Origin: Pseudomonas sp. Seg1
GTDB lineage: Bacteria; Pseudomonadota; Gammaproteobacteria; Pseudomonadales; Pseudomonadaceae
Reading direction: 5' to 3'
Length of the DNA stretch: 64,000 nucleotides
Assembly: GCF_018326005.1 (NCBI RefSeq)
Contig: NZ_AP021903.1
Span: forward strand, 6,135,501 to 6,199,500
Made by a program: the position numbers and the translations under genes. The notes under the pieces were generated by a model. That model worked only from the letters and a program-made list of their open reading frames with translations. It ran no database searches and was not told the DNA's origin. This document shows, piece after piece, positions 18,223-27,304 of the stretch. Each line of letters opens with the position of its first letter. Within the stretch, counting starts at the first letter, position 1.

Positions 18223-19721
18223 GAACGCTCCCGCTCGGCAAACAGTGCCTGGACAAAGGGTTCGGCTTCAAAGGTACGCAAATCGTCGATGCCTTCACCG
18301 ACGCCGATGTAACGAATCGGCAGGCCAAACTGCTTGGCCAGGGCGAAGATCACCCCGCCCTTGGCGGTGCCGTCGAGCTTGGTCAGCGCCAGGCCGGTCA
18401 GTTCGACGGTCTGGTTGAATTGCTTGGCCTGGTTGATGGCGTTCTGGCCAGTACCGGCGTCTAGCACCAGCAGCACTTCGTGCGGCGCATCGGCGTCAAG
18501 CTTGCCGATCACCCGGCGAACCTTTTTCAGTTCTTCCATCAGGTTGTCTTTGGTGTGCAGACGACCGGCGGTGTCAGCGATCAGCACATCAATGCCACGG
18601 GCCTTGGCGGCTTGTACGGCATCGAAGATCACCGAAGCCGAGTCCGCGCCAGTGTGCTGGGCGATCACCGGGATCTTGTTGCGCTCACCCCAGACCTGCA
18701 ACTGCTCAACGGCGGCGGCGCGGAAGGTATCACCGGCGGCGAGCATGACTTTCTTGCCTTCCAGTTGCAGCTTCTTCGCCAGTTTGCCGATGGTGGTGGT
18801 CTTGCCGGCGCCGTTGACGCCGACCACCAGAATCACGAATGGCTTGTTCTGCGAAACGATCTTCAGCGGCTGCTCGACCGGCTTAAGCATAGCGGCCAGC
18901 TCGGCTTGCAGGGATTTGTACAGTGCGTCGGAGTCGGCCAGTTCCTTGCGTGCGACCTTCTGGGTCAGGCGCTGGATGATCTGCGTGGTGGCTTCGACGC
19001 CAACGTCGGCGGTGAGCAGACGGGTTTCGAGGTCATCAAGCAGATCGTCATCGATGGTTTTACGGCCGAGGAACAGGCTGGCCATACCCTCGCCGATGCT
19101 GGCGCTGGTCTTCGACAGGCCTTGCTTGAGACGGGCGAAGAAACCGGCTTTGGTTTCTTCAGTGCGCGGGGCTTCGACGGGCGTTTCGGCAACCACTTCA
19201 ACCGGCAATACTGGCGCAGCGACAACCGGTGCAGGTGCTGGCTGATGAATGACTGGAGCTACGGGAGCAGCAACTACCGGGGCAACTGGCTCCGGAACAA
19301 CAGGCTCAGCTACAACAGGCGCAGGTTCGACCACCGGCGCCGGAGCCACCTCGGGAATGAACGCGGCAGGCGCGGGAATCACTGGCGTGACATGCGGCGC
19401 AGCCTCTTCAACCAACGCTACCGGCTCTTCCGCCACTGGCAACGTCAGCCACGGCTCGGCTACCGGGGTCAGCGGCGCCTCGGCAATCACAGGGGTTTCA
19501 GGCTCAGGTTCGGCGGCCGGTTGCAGCACCGGCTCGGCGATCGGCAGCACGATCGGTGCCGGCTCTTCTTCTATGACTGGAGCAGGCGCCGGAACGGGCT
19601 CAGGAATCGCGGGCGGCTGTTCGACGACGGGTTCCTGCGGTTTCTTACGCAGCCATCCGAACAGGCTTTTCTTTTCGCCAGCCGCAGCTGGGGTCTTCTT
19701 GTCGTCGTTGGAACCAAACAT
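18219..19721 (-). CDS. ftsY: Signal recognition particle receptor FtsY
   Basis: A 500-residue SRP receptor GTPase that brings ribosome-SRP complexes to the inner membrane. Residues about 30-190 form a long acidic A domain made of Pro/Ala/Val/Glu-rich sequence (VAEPVVPEPVAPVVAAPVAP and similar). The N domain starts near GFFARLKQGLSKTSASIGEG. GTPase motifs: GVNGAGKTTTIGKLA, DTAGRLHTKDNLMEELKK, TKLDGTAKGGV. First gene of ftsY-ftsE-ftsX. The A domain is longer than in many relatives, but this region is variable in the family. Confidence 0.96.
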   Translation of the reverse strand: MFGSNDDKKTPAAAGEKKSLFGWLRKKPQEPVVEQPPAIPEPVPAPAPVIEEEPAPIVLPIAEPVLQPAAEPEPETPVIAEAPLTPVAEPWLTLPVAEEPVALVEEAAPHVTPVIPAPAAFIPEVAPAPVVEPAPVVAEPVVPEPVAPVVAAPVAPVIHQPAPAPVVAAPVLPVEVVAETPVEAPRTEETKAGFFARLKQGLSKTSASIGEGMASLFLGRKTIDDDLLDDLETRLLTADVGVEATTQIIQRLTQKVARKELADSDALYKSLQAELAAMLKPVEQPLKIVSQNKPFVILVVGVNGAGKTTTIGKLAKKLQLEGKKVMLAAGDTFRAAAVEQLQVWGERNKIPVIAQHTGADSASVIFDAVQAAKARGIDVLIADTAGRLHTKDNLMEELKKVRRVIGKLDADAPHEVLLVLDAGTGQNAINQAKQFNQTVELTGLALTKLDGTAKGGVIFALAKQFGLPIRYIGVGEGIDDLRTFEAEPFVQALFAERERS

Positions 19722-20066
19722 GGAGGACGGCTATCTCACGGTAGCGACGCGCCATAAGGGCGCCCCGGCAAATAAATATTCGATGCAGAACAGACTGTGT
19801 TTCACCCAGCTTGTTCACGCGCAACATTTTGTCGAGGCGCCAATGGCACCTCAAAGGTCGATTATTACGAAGGACTGGAACGGCATCTTCGGCGAAAACG
19901 CAGAGTTTAGCTGAGAAACTCAAAGCTTCTGCCGGTAACCCATACAACCTATCGACCGATCAATGGCTTGATAGGCGTGGCCGCCAGTAAAACGGATCAG
20001 TATCCTAGCACCCTCTCGCCCGCCGACGCTAAGACCAAGCGGGCAGCTCAACAGGTTAAAAAACGA
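19722..20066. other. Divergent intergenic region, ftsY / M16 peptidase
   Basis: 345 bp between divergent genes. It must hold the promoters for ftsYEX and the M16 pair. I found no convincing consensus promoter pair (TTGATA at 19968 and TATCCT at 20001 are 27 bp apart, too far), no REP copy, no terminator and no plausible small gene with a ribosome binding site. Confidence 0.5.
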
Positions 20067-21422
20067 ATGAATGCTCTAGCCCGCCGCGCTGCAGGCCTGC
20101 TGCTCAGCACAGTCTGCCTGCCCCTTTCGGCCCTGGCGGCCGACCCGCAACCGACTCACGAATTCACCCTCGACAACGGTTTGAAGGTTGTCGTGCGCGA
20201 AGACCATCGCGCGCCGGTAGTGGTGTCGCAGGTCTGGTACAAGGTCGGTTCCAGCTACGAAACCCCGGGCCAGACCGGTCTGTCCCATGCGCTTGAGCAC
20301 ATGATGTTCAAGGGCAGCGAAAAAGTCGGTCCCGGCGAAGCTTCGCTGATCCTGCGTGATCTGGGTGCCGAAGAGAACGCGTTCACCAGCGACGACTTCA
20401 CCGCTTATTACCAGGTACTGGCCCGCGATCGTCTGGGCGTGGCCTTCGAACTGGAAGCCGACCGCATGGCCAACCTGCGCCTGCCGGCCGACGAGTTCGC
20501 CAAGGAAATCGAAGTCATCAAGGAAGAGCGCCGTCTGCGCACTGATGACAAGCCGATGTCCAAGGCCTACGAGCGCTATAAGGCCATGGCCTACCCGGCC
20601 AGCGGCTACCACACGCCGACCATCGGCTGGATGGCCGACCTCGACCGGATGAAAGTCGAAGAGCTGCGCCACTGGTATCAGTCCTGGTACGTGCCGAACA
20701 ACGCCACCCTGGTGGTGGTCGGTGACGTCACCCCGGACGAAGTGAAGACCCTCGCCCAGCGCTACTTCGGCCCGATCGCCAAGCGCGACGTGCCACCGGC
20801 GAAGCAACCACTGGAACTGGCCGAGCCCGGCGAACGCCAGATCACCCTGCACGTGCAGACGCAATTGCCTAGCCTGATGCTCGGTTTCAACGTGCCGAGC
20901 ATCGCCACCGCCGAAGACAAACGCTCGGTCAACGCTCTGCGCCTGATCTCGGCACTGCTCGACGGCGGCTACAGCGGGCGCATCCCGACGCAGTTGGAGC
21001 GCGGTGAAGAGTTGGTCTCCGGCGGTTCGTCGAGCTACGACGCCTACACGCGCGGCGACAGCCTGTTTACCCTTTCGGCCACACCGAATACCCAGAAGAA
21101 AAAGACCATGGCGCAAGCCGAGGCCGGTCTGTGGAAGCTGCTCGATCAGTTGAAAACCACAGCGCCCTCCGCCGCAGAGCTTGAGCGCGTACGTGCACAA
21201 GTGATTGCCGGTCTGGTCTACGAGCGTGACTCGATCACCAGTCAGGCCACTGCCATTGGCCAACTGGAGACTGTCGGTCTGTCGTGGAAACTGATGGACA
21301 CCGAACTCGCCGATCTGGAAAGCGTGACCCCGCAAGATATCCAGAATGCCGCCAAGCTGTATTTCACCCGCGAACGTCTCAGCGTCGCCCACGTCCTGCC
21401 ACTGGAGACGACTCATGAGTGA
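20067..21422 (+). CDS. M16 family zinc metallopeptidase, catalytic subunit
   Basis: A 451-residue periplasmic peptidase (signal MNALARRAAGLLLSTVCLPLSALA). The inverted zinc motif H-x-x-E-H is HALEHMMFKGS, with the third ligand Glu in the segment EVIKEERRLRTDD. Family members are two-domain proteases of the pitrilysin/PqqF class, often working as a pair with a second, inactive M16 protein. The next gene (8 bp overlap) lacks the zinc site, so the two probably form a heterodimer. ATG 20067 gives the signal peptide; an upstream extension is not plausible. Confidence 0.9.
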   Translation: MNALARRAAGLLLSTVCLPLSALAADPQPTHEFTLDNGLKVVVREDHRAPVVVSQVWYKVGSSYETPGQTGLSHALEHMMFKGSEKVGPGEASLILRDLGAEENAFTSDDFTAYYQVLARDRLGVAFELEADRMANLRLPADEFAKEIEVIKEERRLRTDDKPMSKAYERYKAMAYPASGYHTPTIGWMADLDRMKVEELRHWYQSWYVPNNATLVVVGDVTPDEVKTLAQRYFGPIAKRDVPPAKQPLELAEPGERQITLHVQTQLPSLMLGFNVPSIATAEDKRSVNALRLISALLDGGYSGRIPTQLERGEELVSGGSSSYDAYTRGDSLFTLSATPNTQKKKTMAQAEAGLWKLLDQLKTTAPSAAELERVRAQVIAGLVYERDSITSQATAIGQLETVGLSWKLMDTELADLESVTPQDIQNAAKLYFTRERLSVAHVLPLETTHE

Positions 21423-22902
21423 GCGCAAAACCCCACGCCTGTTGCTTGGTCTGATCGCGGTCGCCGTGATCGGCTCCGCCGCGTTCTATCTGACCCCAGG
21501 CGCTAACACCAACGCCAGTGAAGCGCTGGATAACGCCAAGACCAGCCAGAAGCTGCAATCGCTGGCCGAACTCGACGGCAAGGCGCCGGCCAGCCGCAAG
21601 CTCGACGTACAGACCTGGAACACCGCCGAAGGCGCCAAGGTGCTGTTCGTAGAAGCGCATGAGCTGCCGATGTTCGACATGCGCCTGATCTTCGCCGCCG
21701 GCAGCAGCCAGGACGGCAATGCGCCGGGGCTCGCGGTGCTGACCAACGCGATGCTCAACGAAGGTGTTGCCGGCAAAGACGTCGGCGCCATCGCCCAGGG
21801 CTTTGAAGGCCTCGGCGCGGATTTCGGCAACGGTGCCTTCAAGGACATGGCGCTGGCGTCGCTGCGTAGCCTGAGTGCTGTCGACCAGCGTGAACCGGCC
21901 TTGAAGCTGTTCTCGGAGGTGGTCGGCAAACCGACCTTCCCGGCCGATTCGTTCGCGCGCATCAAGAACCAGATGCTCGCCGGCTTCGAATACCAGAAAC
22001 AGAACCCCGGCAAACTCGCCAGCCTCGAGCTGATGAAGCGTCTGTATGGCGATCACCCATATGCGCATTCCAGCGATGGCAACGCGCAAAGCGTGCCGAA
22101 AATCACCCTCGCGCAACTGCGTGAGTTCCATGCCAAGGCTTACGCTGCTGGCAACGTGGTGATCGCGCTGGTGGGCGACTTGTCCCGCGCCGATGCCGAG
22201 GCGATTGCCAATCAGGTGTCCGCCGCCCTGCCGAAAGGCCCGGCGCTGGCGAAAATCGCCCAGCCGCAGGAACCGAAGGCCAGCATCGGTCACATCGAGT
22301 TCCCGTCCAAGCAAACCAACCTGATGATCGCGCAACTGGGCATCGACCGCGACGACCCGGACTACGCCGCCTTGTCGATGGGTAACCAGATCCTCGGCGG
22401 CGGCGGTTTCGGTACGCGTTTGATGAGTGAAGTGCGCGAGAAGCGCGGCCTGGCCTATGGCGTGTATTCCGGGTTCAGCCCGATGCAGGCTCGCGGTCCG
22501 TTCATGATCAACCTGCAGACCCGCGCGGAAATGAGCGAAGGCACCCTGAAACTGGTGCAGGACGTACTCGCCGACTACCTGAAAACCGGCCCGACGCAAA
22601 AAGAACTCGACGACGCCAAACGCGAACTCGCCGGCAGCTTCCCGCTGTCCACCGCGAGCAACGCCGACATCGTTGGCCAGCTCGGCGCCATGGGCTTCTA
22701 TAATCTGCCGCTGAGCTATCTGGACGACTTCATGCGTCAGTCCCAGAGTCTGACCGTCGAGCAGGTCAAAGACGCGATGAACAAACACCTGAGCACGGAC
22801 AAAATGGTCATCGTCAGCGCTGGCCCGACCGTGCCGCAAAAGCCGTTACCGGCCCCATCTGATAAACCTGCCGAGCAACCGCTCGGGGTTCCGGAGCATT
22901 AA
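21415..22902 (+). CDS. M16 family peptidase-like protein, non-catalytic partner
   Basis: A 495-residue M16 homologue with an N-terminal membrane anchor or signal (LLLGLIAVAVIGSAAFYL). At the position of H-x-x-E-H it reads GLAVLTNAMLNEG, so the zinc ligands are missing. The C-terminal half keeps the R/Y substrate-binding region (GGGGFGTRLMSEVREKRGLAYGVYSGF). It is therefore likely the inactive partner of the upstream peptidase. The C-terminal tail is Pro-rich (PQKPLPAPSDKPAEQP). It overlaps the upstream gene by 8 bp. Confidence 0.9.
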   Translation: MSERKTPRLLLGLIAVAVIGSAAFYLTPGANTNASEALDNAKTSQKLQSLAELDGKAPASRKLDVQTWNTAEGAKVLFVEAHELPMFDMRLIFAAGSSQDGNAPGLAVLTNAMLNEGVAGKDVGAIAQGFEGLGADFGNGAFKDMALASLRSLSAVDQREPALKLFSEVVGKPTFPADSFARIKNQMLAGFEYQKQNPGKLASLELMKRLYGDHPYAHSSDGNAQSVPKITLAQLREFHAKAYAAGNVVIALVGDLSRADAEAIANQVSAALPKGPALAKIAQPQEPKASIGHIEFPSKQTNLMIAQLGIDRDDPDYAALSMGNQILGGGGFGTRLMSEVREKRGLAYGVYSGFSPMQARGPFMINLQTRAEMSEGTLKLVQDVLADYLKTGPTQKELDDAKRELAGSFPLSTASNADIVGQLGAMGFYNLPLSYLDDFMRQSQSLTVEQVKDAMNKHLSTDKMVIVSAGPTVPQKPLPAPSDKPAEQPLGVPEH

Positions 22903-23519
22903 TGGCGACTCGTTCCCCAAAAAAACCTGCGCACAACGTTCACAACGGTGTGAACCAGTTGCGCATCATTGGCGGCCAATGGCGCAGCCGCAAGCTGAGC
23001 TTCCCCGATGCGCCGGGCCTGCGCCCGACGCCGGATCGTGTGCGTGAAACCCTGTTCAACTGGCTCGCGCCCTACGTTGAAGGGGCCAAGGTGCTCGACC
23101 CGTTCGCCGGCAGCGGCGCGCTGTTTCTCGAAGCGCTGTCCCGTGGCGCGGCCATGGGTCAGGCGCTGGACGCCAGCAACATTGCGGTGTCCAGCCTGAA
23201 AGAACACCTCGGCACGCTACGCTGCACCAACGGGCAGGTGCAGACCGCTGACGCCCTGCGCTATCTGGAAACGCAAGTTGCCACGCCGTTTGACCTGGTG
23301 TTCCTGGACCCGCCGTTCAACCAGAACCTGCTGCCGGCGGTTTGCACTCTGCTTGAAGAACGTCAGTGGCTGGCGCCCGACTCGTGGATCTACACTGAAA
23401 GCGAAACCGCGCCTTCGACGCTGGGTCTTCCGGGCAACTGGCGCCTGCACCGCGAGCAGAAGTCCGGACGCGTTTATTACGCGCTGTGGCAACGCACGGC
23501 AGAGATAGCCGTTAACTAA
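22902..23519 (+). CDS. rsmD: 16S rRNA (guanine966-N2)-methyltransferase RsmD
   Basis: A 205-residue SAM-dependent methyltransferase that makes m2G966 of 16S rRNA during 30S assembly. Motifs: RIIGGQWRSRKLSFPDAPGLRPTPDRVRETLFNWL, SAM loop VLDPFAGSGALFLEALSRGA and catalytic LVFLDPPFN (N-P-P-Y/D-P-P-F type). Its ATG shares one base with the stop of the preceding M16 gene, so it is coupled to it. Confidence 0.95.
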   Translation: MATRSPKKPAHNVHNGVNQLRIIGGQWRSRKLSFPDAPGLRPTPDRVRETLFNWLAPYVEGAKVLDPFAGSGALFLEALSRGAAMGQALDASNIAVSSLKEHLGTLRCTNGQVQTADALRYLETQVATPFDLVFLDPPFNQNLLPAVCTLLEERQWLAPDSWIYTESETAPSTLGLPGNWRLHREQKSGRVYYALWQRTAEIAVN

Positions 23520-23535
23520 AAGTTTGCGAGAAACC

Positions 23536-23634
23536 TGTGGCGAGGGAGCTTGCTCCCGCTGGGTCGCGAAGCGGCCCTTATTTCAGAAGCGAGGCCTGCT
23601 GCGCAGTCCAGCGGGAGCAAGCTCCCTCGCCACA
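23536..23634. repeat. REPIN, GTGGCGAGGGAGCTTGCTCCC type
   Basis: Inverted copies of TGTGGCGAGGGAGCTTGCTC (23536) and its complement ending near 23634, with the flanks CGCTGG/CCAGCG also paired. It lies between rsmD and the hydrolase gene, whose GTG start follows 20 bp later. Confidence 0.85.
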
Positions 23635-23653
23635 AAGTGCATCGAGAACCATC

Positions 23654-24649
23654 GTGTCCCCTTCGTCAGAACGCTTCATTCCTGCCTTCGGCCTCGGCAA
23701 TCCGCACTTGCAAACCTTGTGGGGCCCGCTGTGGCGCAAAACCGTTCACCTTGAGCGCGAGCGCGAACGGCTTTGGCTCGACGACGGCGACTTCCTTGAT
23801 CTTGACTGGCACGGCCCGCATAGCGCCGACGCACCGCTGGTGTTGGTGCTACACGGGCTGACTGGCTCTTCCAATTCGCCCTACGTGGCAGGTGTCCAAA
23901 AGGCTTTGGCCGATCAAGGCTGGGCCAGCGTCGCGTTGAACTGGCGCGGCTGTTCGGGCGAACCGAATCTGTTGCCGCGCAGCTACCACTCCGGCGCCAG
24001 CGAAGACCTCGCTGAAGCCATTCGCCACCTGCGCGCCAAACGTCCGTTGGCGCCGCTGTATGCCGTCGGTTATTCCCTGGGCGGCAACGTACTGCTCAAG
24101 CATCTGGGGGAAACCGGCAGCGCCAGTGGTGTGCTCGGCGCGGTGGCGGTGTCGGTGCCGTTTCGCCTCGACCAATGCGCCGACCGCATCGGCCAAGGGT
24201 TTTCCAAGGTCTATCAGGCGCACTTCATGCGCGAGATGGTCGCTTACATCAAGAACAAGCAACGTCAGTTCCAGCATGACGGACGCGACGATGGCCTCGC
24301 CGCGCTGGCGGCGCTCGGTTCGCTGGAGAACATGCGCACGTTCTGGGACTTCGATGGCCGGGTGACGGCGCCGCTTCACGGTTTCACCGATGCCGAGGAT
24401 TACTACCGCCGCGCCTCGAGCCGTTACTTTCTCGGCGAAATCCGCACGCCGACCCTGATCATTCAGGCGGCGGACGATCCGTTCGTATTCCCGCACAGCC
24501 TGCCGCAAGCCAGCGAGCTGTCGGAGTGCACCGAATTCGAATTGCAGACTCGCGGCGGACACGTCGGCTTCGTCGAGGGTTCGCTGCGTCAGCCGGGTTA
24601 TTACCTGGAACGGCGCATCCCGCAATGGCTGGCACGCCTGACGTCATGA
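23654..24649 (+). CDS. yheT: YheT-like alpha/beta-fold hydrolase
   Basis: A 331-residue hydrolase of the YheT/ABHD1-3 family. Opening block FIPAFGLGNPHLQTLWGPLWRK is diagnostic; oxyanion segment LHGLTGSSNSPYV; nucleophile Ser in GYSLGGNVLLKHLGE; Asp in IQAADDPF; His in RGGHVGFVEG. Substrate unknown; related eukaryotic proteins are lipid esterases. The GTG start at 23654 is the most likely. The end overlaps the AraC-type regulator by 4 bp (ATGA). Confidence 0.88.
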   Translation: MSPSSERFIPAFGLGNPHLQTLWGPLWRKTVHLERERERLWLDDGDFLDLDWHGPHSADAPLVLVLHGLTGSSNSPYVAGVQKALADQGWASVALNWRGCSGEPNLLPRSYHSGASEDLAEAIRHLRAKRPLAPLYAVGYSLGGNVLLKHLGETGSASGVLGAVAVSVPFRLDQCADRIGQGFSKVYQAHFMREMVAYIKNKQRQFQHDGRDDGLAALAALGSLENMRTFWDFDGRVTAPLHGFTDAEDYYRRASSRYFLGEIRTPTLIIQAADDPFVFPHSLPQASELSECTEFELQTRGGHVGFVEGSLRQPGYYLERRIPQWLARLTS

Positions 24650-25488
24650 ACGATCAGGGCGAGTCGATCCGTTTCTGGCAAACCACGCCGCTGGCCGGAG
24701 TCGAACTGCTGTCGGCACGCTACATCGAACAACGCTTTGCCCCGCACGTTCACGATGGCTACGTGATCGGCATGATCATGGCCGGCGCTCAGCGTTATCG
24801 CTATCGCGGCGCTGAACATCTGGCGGGCAGCGGCACGCTGGTGTTGATCAATCCGGACGAATTGCACACCGGCCACAAGGGCACCGAGAACGGCTGGCTG
24901 TACCGGGCGTTTTATCCCGACACCGGCAAAGTCATGGCGTTGCTGGACGAACTGGAATTGCCCAGCGCGCCGATGCCTGCCTTTGGCGAAACGCTGTACC
25001 GCGACCCGGACCTGGTCAACGGTTTCTGTCAGTTACACCGTTTGCTGGAAAATCCGGCCACGGCGTTGCAGCAGCAAACCGTGTGGCGCGAAATGATGAT
25101 TTTGCTGTTACAGCGTCACGCTGCCGTGCGGATCCCCGGCAAACCCGGCAAGGAACACCGGGCGGTGGTGCGCGCCAAGGAACTCCTGCACGCACAGCTG
25201 GCGGCGCCGCCATCGCTCGAAGAATTGGCGGCGGTGGTCAATCTGTCGCCTTTTCACTTCGCCCGGGTGTTCCGCCGTGCCACCGGCATGCCGCCGCATA
25301 CCTGGTTGATGCAGCAACGCATCGCCACGGCCCGGGGGTTGCTGCAAAGTGGATGTTTACCCGTGGAGGTCGCCCTGCAGTTGGGGTTTGCCGATCAGAG
25401 TCACCTGAGCCGGCAGTTCAAGCAGGTTTATGGCGTGGGGCCGGCGGCTTATCGCAGTGCCCGGCAGATTTCCCCAGACACCGCATAG
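24646..25488 (+). CDS. AraC family transcriptional regulator
   Basis: A 280-residue regulator with an N-terminal cupin-like sensing domain (FAPHVHDGYVIGMIMAGAQRYRYRGAEH, residues about 25-55) and a C-terminal double HTH (LEELAAVVNLSPFHFARVFRRATGMPPHTW, then VEVALQLGFADQSHLSRQFKQVYG). The inducer is unknown. Translation is coupled to the YheT-like hydrolase by an ATGA overlap, so it may sense something related to that enzyme; this is inference. No LysE-type or other transporter is adjacent. Confidence 0.9.
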   Translation: MNDQGESIRFWQTTPLAGVELLSARYIEQRFAPHVHDGYVIGMIMAGAQRYRYRGAEHLAGSGTLVLINPDELHTGHKGTENGWLYRAFYPDTGKVMALLDELELPSAPMPAFGETLYRDPDLVNGFCQLHRLLENPATALQQQTVWREMMILLLQRHAAVRIPGKPGKEHRAVVRAKELLHAQLAAPPSLEELAAVVNLSPFHFARVFRRATGMPPHTWLMQQRIATARGLLQSGCLPVEVALQLGFADQSHLSRQFKQVYGVGPAAYRSARQISPDTA

Positions 25489-25493
25489 CCCAT

Positions 25494-25582
25494 ATGGGAG
25501 CGAGCCTGCTCGCGAAAGCGCTCGTTCATTCAACATTGATGTCGACTGATCCGATGCATTAGCGAACAGGCTCGCTCCCACA
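25494..25582. repeat. REPIN, GGGAGCGAGCCTGCTCGC type
   Basis: Inverted, slightly diverged arms: TGGGAGCGAGCCTGCTCGCG near 25495 and GCGAACAGGCTCGCTCCCAC ending near 25582. It separates the convergent araC-type and sulfurtransferase genes. Confidence 0.8.
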
Positions 25583-25599
25583 GAGAGGATTTGCCGTGT

Positions 25600-26454
25600 T
25601 TATTCGCCCGTGGCGATACCGCGCGAAGGCTCGTTGATCCACTCGCTCCACGACCCGGCGTACAGCGAGCCCAACGGATAACCCGCCAGACACAACGCAA
25701 ACAGGTTGTGACACGCCGTCACACCGGAGCCGCAATACGCCACCAGATCCGCTGGCGAGCGATCACCCAGTCTGGCGGCAAAGCGCTGCTTGAGTTGCTC
25801 CGCCGGCAGGAACCGGCCATCACTCCCGAGGTTGTCAGTAAACGCCGCACATTGCGCACCGGGAATGTGCCCGGCAACCGGGTCGATCGGCTCGACTTCG
25901 CCCTTGAAGCGCGGCAAGGCTCGGGCATCGATCAAAGTCAGTGCCGGTTGACCGAGGCGCTGCTGCAATTGTTCGGCGCTGAGCAGCAAAGACATGTCCG
26001 GCTGACCACTGAAGGTTCCACGCGTGATCGTCGGCGCATCCAGACTCAGCGGCAGGCCCGCCGCATGCCAGGCCTTGAGCCCGCCATCGAGAATGAACAC
26101 ACCGTCACGCTTGCCCAGCCATACCAGCAACCACCACGCACGCGCCGCGTACGCACCGGGGCCATCGTCATACAAAACCACGTCGCTGTCGGCACTGATG
26201 CCCCAGGCTTGCAAGCGTTCGATCAGCGCTGCCGGCTCCGGCAACGGATGGCGCCCGGTCACGCCCTTGACCACTTTGCCGCTGAGATCACGCTCGAGAT
26301 CGGCGAAGCTCGCCCCGGCAATATGCCCTTCAGCGTAGCTACGCTGCCCGTAGTCCGGGTCTTCGAGGGCAAAACGACAATCGAGAATCACCAGCCCCGG
26401 TTGCTCCTTGCGAGCATCCAGAGCGTTGGGGCTGATCAGTTGCGCAATCGGCAT
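25600..26454 (-). CDS. sseA: 3-mercaptopyruvate sulfurtransferase-type rhodanese
   Basis: A 284-residue tandem rhodanese protein. Domain 1 (about 1-125) lacks an active cysteine; domain 2 holds the catalytic loop CGSGVTA, the form typical of 3-mercaptopyruvate sulfurtransferases rather than thiosulfate rhodaneses (CRKGVT). It moves sulfur from 3-mercaptopyruvate to thiols or cyanide. It is on the minus strand, 32 bp downstream of the tetR-type gene. Confidence 0.88.
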   Translation of the reverse strand: MPIAQLISPNALDARKEQPGLVILDCRFALEDPDYGQRSYAEGHIAGASFADLERDLSGKVVKGVTGRHPLPEPAALIERLQAWGISADSDVVLYDDGPGAYAARAWWLLVWLGKRDGVFILDGGLKAWHAAGLPLSLDAPTITRGTFSGQPDMSLLLSAEQLQQRLGQPALTLIDARALPRFKGEVEPIDPVAGHIPGAQCAAFTDNLGSDGRFLPAEQLKQRFAARLGDRSPADLVAYCGSGVTACHNLFALCLAGYPLGSLYAGSWSEWINEPSRGIATGE

Positions 26455-26486
26455 AACGGGCTCCTGTGGGATTTCAACAGAACGGT

Positions 26487-27158
26487 TTACTTCACGTCTT
26501 CGAGGGCCTGGGCCAGCGGCACGTAGAACTCCTCGAACAGCGCATTGACCTGCTCGCGCGCCTGATCGGTGACGAACCCGGCTTCCAGTACCAGCACCTG
26601 ATACACGCCACGTTTAATGGCTTGCTCGCTCAGGTGGTTGGAGTTTTCCCGGGTGGTGCACAGAAAGCGCACCCACGACGTCAGGATGATCCAGGCGTTG
26701 AGGGTCAGGGATTCGATCTGCACGCGATCCATTTCGAGGATCCCGGCGGCGACAAAACCTTCGTAGATCGCCGCACCCTGGATCACGCAGCGCTGGGAAA
26801 AACGCCGATAACGCGCGGCCAGCTCCGGATCGCTGTCGAGCAGGTGCTCCAGATCACGGTGCAGAAAGCGGTAGCGCCACATCGCCGACAACAGCTCCTT
26901 GAGGTAGAAGCGCTTGTCTTCGACCGTCGCGGCGCGTCCCTGTGGCGGGCGCAGGAAGCTGTCGACCAGGCTTTCGTACTCACTGAACAACACGGCGATG
27001 ATCGCCTGCTTGTTGGGGAAGTGGTAGTACAGGTTGCCCGGAGAAATCTCCATGTGGGCTGCAATGTGATTGGTGCTGATGCTGCGTTCGCCCTGCTGAT
27101 TGAACAGCTCGAGGCTGTTCAGCACGATACGCTCGCTGGTTTTTATTCGTGGGGCCAT
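26487..27158 (-). CDS. TetR family transcriptional regulator
   Basis: A 223-residue repressor-type regulator. HTH at about residues 25-50 (RSISTNHIAAHMEISPGNLYYHFPNKQAI); the C-terminal ligand domain matches TetR_C-type sequences with SEYESLVDSFLRPPQG. It is divergent from the aldehyde dehydrogenase gene, and a perfect 11-bp inverted repeat lies between them at 27248-27275, so autoregulation and control of that gene are likely. Confidence 0.92.
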   Translation of the reverse strand: MAPRIKTSERIVLNSLELFNQQGERSISTNHIAAHMEISPGNLYYHFPNKQAIIAVLFSEYESLVDSFLRPPQGRAATVEDKRFYLKELLSAMWRYRFLHRDLEHLLDSDPELAARYRRFSQRCVIQGAAIYEGFVAAGILEMDRVQIESLTLNAWIILTSWVRFLCTTRENSNHLSEQAIKRGVYQVLVLEAGFVTDQAREQVNALFEEFYVPLAQALEDVK

Positions 27159-27247
27159 GGCTTGAGCTTTAATTCAGAGTGCGTTGACGGGCATCTTACG
27201 ACCTAACCGGAAATGGATAAAACACTGCTGTGCATGGAAGTCATTTG

Positions 27248-27275
27248 ACTTTCTAGAGCATAGACTCTAGAAAGT
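27248..27275. promoter_or_regulatory. Inverted repeat, candidate TetR operator
   Basis: A perfect inverted repeat: ACTTTCTAGAG, six bases (CATAGA), CTCTAGAAAGT. It lies 90 bp from the tetR-type start and 30 bp before the aldehyde dehydrogenase start, a natural place for the repressor to block both. Binding is inferred from symmetry and position. Confidence 0.75.
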
Positions 27276-27304
27276 TCCTCACTACAATAAATCCGGAGCC
27301 GACC

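Noticed and set aside
19249..19700. Gly/Thr/Ala-rich frame on the plus strand within ftsY
   Set aside because: It is the antisense shadow of the Pro/Ala/Val/Glu-rich A domain of FtsY.
19968..20006. TTGATA...TATCCT as a promoter for the M16 operon
   Set aside because: The hexamers are 27 bp apart, well beyond the 15-19 bp range.
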